From: CAWGCE01 sp964480915
GTDB taxonomy: Bacteria; Planctomycetota; Planctomycetia; Pirellulales; Pirellulaceae
Reading direction: 5' to 3'
Assembly: GCA_964480915.1 (NCBI GenBank)
Contig: CAYZRS010000058.1
Coordinates: forward strand, 1-29,165
Length of the DNA: 29,165 nt
In this document: piece by piece, positions 23,153 through 29,165 of the stretch
Position numbering within the stretch: position 1 is the stretch's first letter
Layout: the number at the start of each line of letters is the position of its first letter
Notes under the pieces: generated by a model
What the model saw: only the letters and a program-made list of their open reading frames with translations
Database searches by the model: none
Told to the model about the DNA's origin: nothing
Program-made: the position numbers and the translations under genes

Positions 23153-25447
23153 CTATTGGTCAGAGTAGACGTGCGTGCTCTCTTCTTTCGTGACCGGCTC
23201 GGCCACATCGTCGCTCATCAACCGAACGACGACTCGCTTATCGCCAGCTGTCGTACCGCGGACATGGATTTTGTAAAACGTATCGGCCTGAGGCGCCAAC
23301 GTTGCCAACGGTTCGAAGACGATGCGGTTGCCTTCGATGACCGCACGCGAAGGGCCTTCCCCATTCACTGCCTCCATGCCGGGCGGGATCGTCGCCCCGA
23401 GACGCAGGTTTGAAGCAGGCTTGGTTCCTTGGTTGACGACGTGAACTTCGTACATCGTTTGTCCGCCGATTTCGATCGGGTCACTCACATCCGTCACGGT
23501 AAAGAGCAGCGCTGCCAAGCCGTCGACCACGACATCGTGCTCGGCACTTGCTTGGAGTCCCATGCTGGCAGAAGTCTCGACACGAATCCGTTGTTCGCCC
23601 ATCGTCAATGGCATCGTGGCCAGTTCGACCGTACCCATCTCTTTCGCTGGCAGTTCGGCCAGGCTCCAGCGTACGGTGTGTGTCGCCGAATCGTAACGAC
23701 CGGCGTTGTTCGTATCAACAAACTTTAGGCCCCGCGGCAATCGAGCCACCACGCTCACGTCGCGAGCGGCCGCGGTCCCCGGATTTGCCACGGCGATCTC
23801 AAACGCGGCGCGGCGTTCAAGGTACCTGCGGGTCGGCCCTTTGACTCCGACTTGTAGTCCGGGTGCGACCACCTCGAACTGAAAATCATCGGCCACTTCC
23901 AGGCCGGCGTCAGCACGAGCGTACAGTAGATTGTTGACGATACCCGGTTTATCTGCCTTCAACTTTAGTTCCAGCAAACGTGTTTCACCCGGTTTGAGAT
24001 CGCCCACTTTGTATTCGAGTTCGCGCCCGTCAAAGTGCCGCAAACCGTCCGGAACATCCTCTTCCAAGCGAACATTGTAGGCCACGCCCGTACCTGGGTT
24101 CGTGATCTTGATATTGAAGATGACGTCATCGCCAACCAATACGGTTGGTTGTCCATCGTGTTCAATGACTAGTTGTGGTCGCGTGGATCGAGTGCGAGCT
24201 GACGCTGAGGTTTGGAATGAAATCCGGGCAACGCTGCCGATCTCGCCCTCTTCCTGAGGCATCACTTCCATTGTGACACGCGCTTCGCGGCCGGGTTCAA
24301 TCGTGCCAAGTTGCCAAACGACCGAGCCGTTCGGTGCCTGGCTGGCGGGCGGTTCGGTTTGCACGAGCGTCGTCCCTTGGGGGATCTCGTCGCTGACAAT
24401 CACGTCATTGGCCGGAATATTGCCGACGTTGCGAACGACGACTTCGAATCGGGCCGGCTTGCCGACCTGAGTTTCTTGCGGAGCCGATTTGGCAATCGTC
24501 AATGAAGGCGTCTGAACGCCATCTTGCTCCATCGTTCCTGGTCGCCCCATGCCTCGAGTCGAATCGTTACTGGGTGTGGCGTTCGCGAATTCGTTCTGCG
24601 GCTCGCGGCCGTACTCATTCCCAAACCCTTGACGGAATTCTGGGGGAGACGTTGGTAGCGAACTGATCGGCTGCATTTGGGCAGGCGATTGTTCCCGGAT
24701 AGCGATGCCGGCGCGGCCTTCGTAGTCTTCATAGTTCGGCTGGACAGTCTGTCGCGCCTCGACGACATACGGCTCGGGAGCTGGATCGGTCGGAGGCTGG
24801 CTCATCGCCGGAAATTCGTTCGCTGGCGCTGGCTGTGGTTCGCCGAGGGGCAGTTGGTTAATCGGGGGCAGCGGTGCTGCCGGCTCCAACTGAAATTCTG
24901 AATTCGCTGGTGGTGGAAAATCGGGCTCTCCGACCGGTTCGTCATTCGCGACCGGGATGACCTGATTCGCGGGAAACGCTCCACTGCCTTGTGGTTCGTA
25001 GTTCGGTTGAAAACTGTCTCCACCGGCATCGTTAAAATTGGGCTCGTAGTATCCACCTTCGTCCGCCGGTGGCGCCGAATCGGGAACTTTCACGACGCGC
25101 GGTGATGGCTGAAATTCGCCTGCTGCGGCGGGCGGTGGGGGCCCAAAATCAGGCTCCGGTAACGGTGGAGGCAGTGTGCTGGCGGTCTGTGGAGGCACGT
25201 CCAGGTTACGCATACCGGAACTGGCCGTCGAAGGCTGGAACGCGGGTTGGTCGTTCGGAATGGGCTGCTGGAAAGAGGGAAGCGGCTGAGTAGCGCCGGC
25301 GACCTGAGAAGGCGCGGTGGAGGTCTCCACGCCGGCCATCTGCTGCTGCATGCCACGTTGAGCCTGGGCAACCGCGATGGCGCCTAGGATTATGGCAACA
25401 CACAACATCGCCAATCGTGCCAACAGTCGATTCATTGTTCGCTTCAT
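23153..25447 (-). CDS. Secreted DUF11-repeat protein with proline-rich N-terminal region
   Basis: I chose the ATG at 25447, which has GGAAGG 7 bases upstream (25455-25460), over the ATG at 25462; this gives 764 residues. The signal peptide spans about 1-30. Residues about 45-285 are Pro/Gln/Glu-rich and low complexity. Residues about 305-750 hold four DUF11-type beta-sandwich repeats. Typical phrases are VVVRNVGNIPANDV, IKITNPGTGVAYNV, IAVANPGTAAARDV and VHVVNQGTKPASNL, starting near 335, 445, 550 and 665. DUF11 repeats are common in extracellular adhesion and surface proteins. There is no sorting motif or membrane helix at the C-terminus. A 314-base gap precedes it. Role is unknown. Confidence 0.88.
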   Translation of the reverse strand: MKRTMNRLLARLAMLCVAIILGAIAVAQAQRGMQQQMAGVETSTAPSQVAGATQPLPSFQQPIPNDQPAFQPSTASSGMRNLDVPPQTASTLPPPLPEPDFGPPPPAAAGEFQPSPRVVKVPDSAPPADEGGYYEPNFNDAGGDSFQPNYEPQGSGAFPANQVIPVANDEPVGEPDFPPPANSEFQLEPAAPLPPINQLPLGEPQPAPANEFPAMSQPPTDPAPEPYVVEARQTVQPNYEDYEGRAGIAIREQSPAQMQPISSLPTSPPEFRQGFGNEYGREPQNEFANATPSNDSTRGMGRPGTMEQDGVQTPSLTIAKSAPQETQVGKPARFEVVVRNVGNIPANDVIVSDEIPQGTTLVQTEPPASQAPNGSVVWQLGTIEPGREARVTMEVMPQEEGEIGSVARISFQTSASARTRSTRPQLVIEHDGQPTVLVGDDVIFNIKITNPGTGVAYNVRLEEDVPDGLRHFDGRELEYKVGDLKPGETRLLELKLKADKPGIVNNLLYARADAGLEVADDFQFEVVAPGLQVGVKGPTRRYLERRAAFEIAVANPGTAAARDVSVVARLPRGLKFVDTNNAGRYDSATHTVRWSLAELPAKEMGTVELATMPLTMGEQRIRVETSASMGLQASAEHDVVVDGLAALLFTVTDVSDPIEIGGQTMYEVHVVNQGTKPASNLRLGATIPPGMEAVNGEGPSRAVIEGNRIVFEPLATLAPQADTFYKIHVRGTTAGDKRVVVRLMSDDVAEPVTKEESTHVYSDQ

Positions 25448-25761
25448 CGAAACGCCTTCCATGGACTTATGATTCAGGCGACAGCAGGGCAGCTCATGCT
25501 CTTCAGCGGCTCGCCGCGCGTCGCGGACTGTAATTTCTGACGGCCAGCACCTCCTGTGCTTCCGTTAGTCCGGTCGGTTAGTACCAAAGATTCGAAACAT
25601 GGCCAACAGCAATCAATTGGAAGGTGGAGATCAGAAATGCTGTCAGTGCATGCATGGTACCGGCGCGCATCAAAAAAGAGCCGCCCGTAAAGGCGGCTCT
25701 CTCTGTTCCTCGTGAATCAAAACTCAGGCCAGGACAGTCTTCATGCCCGTCACCCACGTTC
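25448..25761 (-). other. Intergenic region upstream of the DUF11 gene
   Basis: This 314-base region follows the secreted-protein gene at 25762-26793 (same strand) and precedes the DUF11 gene. It holds the terminator at 25672-25699 and the GGAAGG ribosome-binding site at 25455-25460. I found only weak promoter matches and no RNA gene. Confidence 0.5.
25672..25699 (-). terminator. Terminator after minus-strand gene 25762-26793
   Basis: On the minus strand an 8-bp stem GAGCCGCC/GGCGGCTC (25678-25685 and 25692-25699) with a 6-base loop is followed by six T residues (25672-25677). Confidence 0.8.
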
Positions 25762-26793
25762 TTAGAAACTCAAGTCGTCGCGGATTTTCTCCAAACGATC
25801 AAACAGGCTCTGGGCATCGTCGAGTCCGAATCCGGCATCGGCGAACGCTTCTCGACCCTCCTTCAAGGCGATCAGCCGATCGTTCACCTGGCCCAACAGA
25901 TCGTTGACACTCACGATCGCATCGATCTTCGAGTGGTAGGAAGGCGGAATCATACTGACCTCTTTACCCAATTCGAGCTCATTGGCAGCCAACGACTCCA
26001 AATTGGCAATCAACTCTTCCGCCGACGCTGGATCGAAGTTCCACTCGGATTGGAGTTTGCTGCGCACCTCTTCGACAGTCAAATTCTGACCCACAATGAC
26101 CTCATTGATCGAATTGACTTGTTCGTCGTATTTTGACGAATCGGCATCAAGCCCATCGCGGTTCAGTGCAATCATCGTCTCATCGGGCATCTCAGACATA
26201 CCCTGCGTGTGGGAGCTCGCCGAATTCGCCAAGGGCGCGTTGACCGGTCCCGCGTTGGTCGGAGCGGCAGAAGAGCCGCCGCCCATCAGACTCATTCCTT
26301 GGTTCACCAGTTGGCCCATCAAGCCGCCCAGTCCTTTCTTGGCTGGCGTTGGTTGCGTTGCCGCTTGCTGAACCGGTCGGGGAAACGAAGCCTGGTTCTT
26401 CTTTGCCAGTCTCGCTTTGCGAGCCGCGTTGGCGTCTGCTTTTTTCTTCTTCTTTTTCGAGTTGTAGGCAAGGCGGCGAGAATTTAACGTATCCATCACT
26501 GCCAAGGTGGGTAATTCGGACGTCGCACCGTCGGTGGATGCTTCGGTAGCGGCGAGGAACCATTTCAGCACGTCTTGCTCTTCGGCCGGGGTGCCGCCAC
26601 CACTCCAAGCCGACAGGACTTCTTTTCCTTGTTCCATCCGCCGATCGTATTCGGCTCGATTGTTGCGAAAGGTACGATAAACGCGAACTCGGAAAGCACG
26701 AGCCGCATTGTCAATGTCCGCTGGGCGATCGGCCCAGGTAAAACCGGACAGCAACAACGCAAAAAGCAGCGCGCTGGCAAATCGGAAAGACAT
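25762..26793 (-). CDS. Secreted protein of unknown function
   Basis: The protein has 343 residues. The signal peptide spans about 1-21 (ALLLSGFTWAD). A basic stretch with six consecutive lysines (113-118) and an arginine/lysine run follows. A Gly/Met-rich patch (GLGGLMGQLVNQGMSLMGGG) lies near 153-172, then a charged helical C-terminal region rich in Glu and Leu. I recognise no domain. AGAGGT lies 8 bases before the ATG. The upstream region is shared with the divergent VTT-like gene. The terminator at 25672-25699 follows it. It could be an exported structural or binding protein; no function is supported. Confidence 0.75.
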   Translation of the reverse strand: MSFRFASALLFALLLSGFTWADRPADIDNAARAFRVRVYRTFRNNRAEYDRRMEQGKEVLSAWSGGGTPAEEQDVLKWFLAATEASTDGATSELPTLAVMDTLNSRRLAYNSKKKKKKADANAARKARLAKKNQASFPRPVQQAATQPTPAKKGLGGLMGQLVNQGMSLMGGGSSAAPTNAGPVNAPLANSASSHTQGMSEMPDETMIALNRDGLDADSSKYDEQVNSINEVIVGQNLTVEEVRSKLQSEWNFDPASAEELIANLESLAANELELGKEVSMIPPSYHSKIDAIVSVNDLLGQVNDRLIALKEGREAFADAGFGLDDAQSLFDRLEKIRDDLSF

Positions 26794-26842
26794 AATTTTG
26801 ACCTCTGGTATCTGCGCGGTAGGGGATCCGCAATTTGGTAAG

Positions 26843-26858
26843 GCAGACGGCTGTCTGC
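26843..26858. promoter_or_regulatory. Perfect inverted repeat in a divergent promoter region
   Basis: GCAGAC and GTCTGC flank a 4-base spacer. It lies between the divergent secreted-protein and VTT-like genes and could be an operator or a transcript hairpin. No direct evidence for either. Confidence 0.3.
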
Positions 26859-26919
26859 TAAGGAGGGCACGTTACTGCTCAACCGTTACACTTTTTCCCT
26901 GCATGGTCAATTTGAAGTG

Positions 26920-27621
26920 ATGCGAAAACCGGCCGGACCACAATTGCCTGAACGAATTTTCCGTACCAAGAGCTACGTCTTAATAGGCCTCGTGTTGCTT
27001 GTGCCGATCGTTCCCTTTGCGTTATTTGGTTGGTGGCTAGAACCACTGGCAGAAAAGTGGACGCAGGCCTCAAAGTCTGACAATACTCAGGCTGCACTTG
27101 TAATCGGCCTCTTGGCGAGTGACATCTTGCTACCGATCCCTTCGAGCGTGATCAGCACGTTGGCGGGCAACCAATTGGGTATCTGGCGCGGCACCGGCTG
27201 TTCGTGGCTGGGCATGAGCCTGTCTGCGATCCTGGGATTCGGGCTGGCGAAGCCACTGGGACGGCGTTGGGAACAGCAACGTCTTGATGACGGGCCGGCC
27301 GCGACAAGCAGCCTCCATTGGAACACCGCCAGCCTGGCACTCTTTCGAGGCCTGCCCATTCTGGCCGAAGCTTCGGTCCTACATGCCGGACTGCGGGGCA
27401 TGCGCTGGCGGCAGTTTTTGCCACCGGTTCTCCTCAGCAACCTTGGCATTTCAGCCGCCTATGCTTGGTTAGGAGAAACCGCCACGTCGCTACCGGCACT
27501 GGTCGTCCTGCTGGGCATCGTCGCGTGCGCACCGCTACTGATCAGTCTGGCAGTCCGCCGTCGTCGCCAACCGGTTACCGAAAAGGACGGAACGATGACG
27601 GACACCGGCAACTATCGATAG
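26920..27621 (+). CDS. VTT/DedA-type (SNARE-associated) membrane protein
   Basis: I start at ATG 26920 (233 residues); a GTG three bases earlier is also possible. No strong ribosome-binding site is seen. Membrane segments lie at about 18-40, 58-80, 93-112, 165-185 and 190-212. The central LPIPSSVISTLAGNQLGIWRG (71-91) and the RGLPILAEASVLHAGLRG segment (143-160) match VTT/DedA family landmarks, including the re-entrant loop proline. DedA/VTT proteins are linked to lipid flipping and membrane homeostasis; the substrate here is unknown. The C-terminus is basic. It converges with the zinc-ribbon gene and shares its stop region. Confidence 0.82.
   Translation: MRKPAGPQLPERIFRTKSYVLIGLVLLVPIVPFALFGWWLEPLAEKWTQASKSDNTQAALVIGLLASDILLPIPSSVISTLAGNQLGIWRGTGCSWLGMSLSAILGFGLAKPLGRRWEQQRLDDGPAATSSLHWNTASLALFRGLPILAEASVLHAGLRGMRWRQFLPPVLLSNLGISAAYAWLGETATSLPALVVLLGIVACAPLLISLAVRRRRQPVTEKDGTMTDTGNYR
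27612..27621. other. Shared palindromic stop of two convergent genes
   Basis: The 10-base palindrome CTATCGATAG is the last 10 bases of both genes. Each strand reads TAT CGA TAG, so both proteins end in Tyr-Arg. Confidence 0.9.
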
Positions 27622-28340
27622 AATCGTTTCGTGTCGGCATGCATCAAGGGCATCAGCATCATCAGACCGAACAGGGTTCCGATGGGCAGAACGAGCAGCA
27701 TCATCAGCGCCGCTGGAAAGCCAAGCGACCGTGCTTCGGGCAGACCACGCCGCGCTTTCTTCGAAACGATGAAAGCGAGAATTCCGCTGATCAGTGACAA
27801 GCCGGTGGCTCCAGCCAGCACGCCTACGCTCAGGAACGAAGCCGCTTGTTGAATCTGAGTGGCAATCTCTGGCATCGTCGTCATGACAACGATCAGCATC
27901 AGGCTGACCGCTGACAAGATGGTCATGACGAGCCCGGCCGTTTTGGAAACGGTTGCCAATTTCACGACCGATTTTGGCAGATCACTGCGAAACTCAGAAC
28001 CGAGGTGAGCCCGATTGACCCCTTTGGTCTTACGAATGAGCGACTTGGTTCCCAACTGCTTGCCACCTTCTAAGTGGTATCCACAGTTGACGCACAGAAC
28101 GGCATCTTTGGTCAGCTGCTCTTTGCACTTGGGGCAGCTGCCGGCTGAACCGGCTTTGTTGACGCCCACTTCATCGAGCAACGAATCCATCGGGTTGAGC
28201 GCATCGGTTTTGCGACTGGATGGTTTTTTGGCCATAGGAATCTGTAGCGGGTCCTTGCACTGCGGGCACTTCACTCGCCGCCCTGCATATTCGGGCTTCG
28301 CCTTAAACGTCTTTCCACACTGACACGACACTGCGATCAT
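27612..28340 (-). CDS. Double zinc-ribbon membrane protein of unknown function
   Basis: The protein has 242 residues. It has two zinc-ribbon motifs: C6-x-C8...C25-x2-C28 and C69-x2-C72...C83-x2-C86. A basic linker follows, then three hydrophobic segments at about 136-156, 168-190 and 207-232. A zinc ribbon on a membrane protein of this type is common in planctomycetes, where function is unassigned. AGGAG with a 9-base spacer supports the ATG at 28340. Its 3' end overlaps the VTT-like gene by 10 bases. No terminator is visible. Role unknown. Confidence 0.8.
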   Translation of the reverse strand: MIAVSCQCGKTFKAKPEYAGRRVKCPQCKDPLQIPMAKKPSSRKTDALNPMDSLLDEVGVNKAGSAGSCPKCKEQLTKDAVLCVNCGYHLEGGKQLGTKSLIRKTKGVNRAHLGSEFRSDLPKSVVKLATVSKTAGLVMTILSAVSLMLIVVMTTMPEIATQIQQAASFLSVGVLAGATGLSLISGILAFIVSKKARRGLPEARSLGFPAALMMLLVLPIGTLFGLMMLMPLMHADTKRFYR

Positions 28341-28803
28341 CGCACAGGTCTCCTCTCATATTCCAATTTCAAGCCCCTGCGGTGTGCCTCACGCACCGCT
28401 GGTCGCGACCACGGCTCAAGCGAAATAGACGCCGCGCCGTGAAGTCACAAGCGGGCGAGTATAGCCGAGCCATCGTCGTCGGGAAGAGCCAGTCCAGCGG
28501 GAAGCCTGTCAAATTGGCAGACGCCGCGGGTCGAATGGGTGCCAACTGCCAGGCTGGCTCTCATACGCACCGAAGCGCTTCCTCCGCGAACCGGCTCTAC
28601 CTTCCCTAAATTGTACTCGGCACGCAACTTACGAGCAAAACCTCGCTTTGGCGCGCTAGTTGCAAAAGGAGGAGCATTCTGTGGTGCGAGTGCGCCCATT
28701 TGACATGCAACTTTCCCGGATGGGCTGTTTTCCGGTTCGGCAATAGACAGCAGTAAATCCCGAAGAAATATACGTTTAGCGGACTGAATTCAGGAGAAAG
28801 CGG
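28341..28803. other. Intergenic region upstream of groES
   Basis: This 463-base stretch lies between the divergent zinc-ribbon gene and groES. I found only a weak plus-strand promoter candidate: TAGACA (28744-28749) and TATACG (28769-28774), 19 bases apart. I see no CIRCE repeat. Remaining sequence shows no ORF or RNA feature that I can support. Confidence 0.5.
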
Positions 28804-29121
28804 ATGGCAACGGCAACGAAGAAAAAAGCAAAAGTTAACCTCCAACCCCTGGGCGATCGAGTTGTGATTCAACGCGACAGCTCGGAAGACGTGACCGCAG
28901 GAGGCATTGTGCTTCCCGAATCGGCCAAGGATAAGCCGGCTCGCGGCACGATCGTAAGCGTCGGTGACGGCCGCCTTCTTAAGGACGGCTCGCGCAGCGA
29001 ATTTCAAGTGAAGAAAGGCGATCGCGTCCTCTTCAGCACCTATGGCGGCGAAAACTTCGAAATCAATGACGAAGAATGGCTGCTGATGCGTGAGGATGAC
29101 ATCCTCGCGATCATCGACTGA
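28804..29121 (+). CDS. groES: Co-chaperonin GroES
   Basis: The 105-residue protein is the 10-kDa co-chaperonin that caps GroEL and helps fold cytosolic proteins. The basic MATATKKKAK tail is about ten residues longer than E. coli GroES and resembles that of planctomycete GroES. Core motifs are LQPLGDRVVIQRD (13-25), AGGIVLPESA (32-41, mobile loop), GTIVSVGDG and a C-terminal EDDILAIID. AGGAG with a 7-base spacer precedes the ATG. The stop is followed within 15 bases by a short tandem repeat. groEL probably follows beyond the window, but this is not visible. Confidence 0.97.
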   Translation: MATATKKKAKVNLQPLGDRVVIQRDSSEDVTAGGIVLPESAKDKPARGTIVSVGDGRLLKDGSRSEFQVKKGDRVLFSTYGGENFEINDEEWLLMREDDILAIID

Positions 29122-29135
29122 TCCCCGCGTGGAAA

Positions 29136-29165
29136 CGCAAAACGGCAAAACGGCAAAACGGCAAA
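29136..29165. repeat. Short tandem repeat of CGGCAAAA
   Basis: A 7-base variant CGCAAAA is followed by two full CGGCAAAA copies and a partial copy that is cut by the window edge. The full copy number is therefore unknown. It begins 15 bases after the groES stop. Confidence 0.7.

Noticed and set aside
28341..28803. CIRCE-like element upstream of groES
   Set aside because: A GAGTGC-like string near 28688 has no paired TTAGCACTC on its left, so it does not form the CIRCE repeat.

Overview
The window reads as chromosomal DNA of a planctomycete, most likely of the Pirellulales (Pirellula/Blastopirellula/Rhodopirellula type). The inference rests on several things. There is a GroES with the planctomycete-style N-terminal extension. 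There is a BatA/MoxR/DUF58 cluster with a ~1000-residue VWA protein. There are TlpA-like thioredoxins with long helical N-termini, a DUF11-repeat secreted protein, and many secreted or membrane proteins of unknown function. Genes are sparse, with many leaderless or weak ribosome-binding sites. I see no rRNA, tRNA, CRISPR array, IS element, integrase or phage gene. The genus cannot be fixed from the sequence alone.

Layout. 1-3307 (+): two paralogous TlpA-type thioredoxins, one periplasmic and one a lipoprotein, the second overlapping a small membrane protein. 3378-3800 (-): a small secreted protein, converging on the first block across a bidirectional terminator. 4143-6541 (+): a GT2 (DPM1-like) glycosyltransferase translationally coupled to a polytopic GT-C-like glycosyltransferase. 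6634-9325 (-): an unknown cytosolic protein, then rpiB and a Sua5/low-molecular-weight phosphatase fusion, the last two forming an operon. 9666-17731 (+): a five-gene block of NHL-repeat protein, VWA/GATase-like membrane protein, MoxR ATPase, DUF58 protein and BatA-like VWA membrane protein. 17923-19348 (+): a four-helix membrane protein and a Gly/Ser/Ala/Asn-rich secreted repeat protein, each followed by a terminator. 19444-22443 (-): a membrane-anchored metallophosphoesterase and a PAS-GAF-receiver regulator without a kinase domain. 22827-23096 (+): a tiny two-helix membrane protein. 23153-26793 (-): a DUF11-repeat secreted protein and a secreted protein of unknown function. 26920-28340: a VTT/DedA-like membrane protein and a double zinc-ribbon membrane protein, convergent and sharing a palindromic stop. 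28804-29121 (+): groES, followed by a short tandem repeat that runs off the window, probably ahead of groEL.

The genes fall into a few functional groups. Envelope and redox: TlpA pair, DUF11 protein, secreted unknowns. Glycan assembly: GT2 plus GT-C. AAA/VWA chaperone-like complex assembly at the membrane: MoxR cluster. Translation fidelity plus possible arginine dephosphorylation: Sua5-YwlE-like fusion with RpiB. The strongest leads for follow-up are the Sua5-LMWPTP fusion carrying the YwlE-type threonine in its active-site loop, and the NHL-VWA-MoxR-DUF58-BatA cluster. No clearly unprecedented defence or mobile system is visible.
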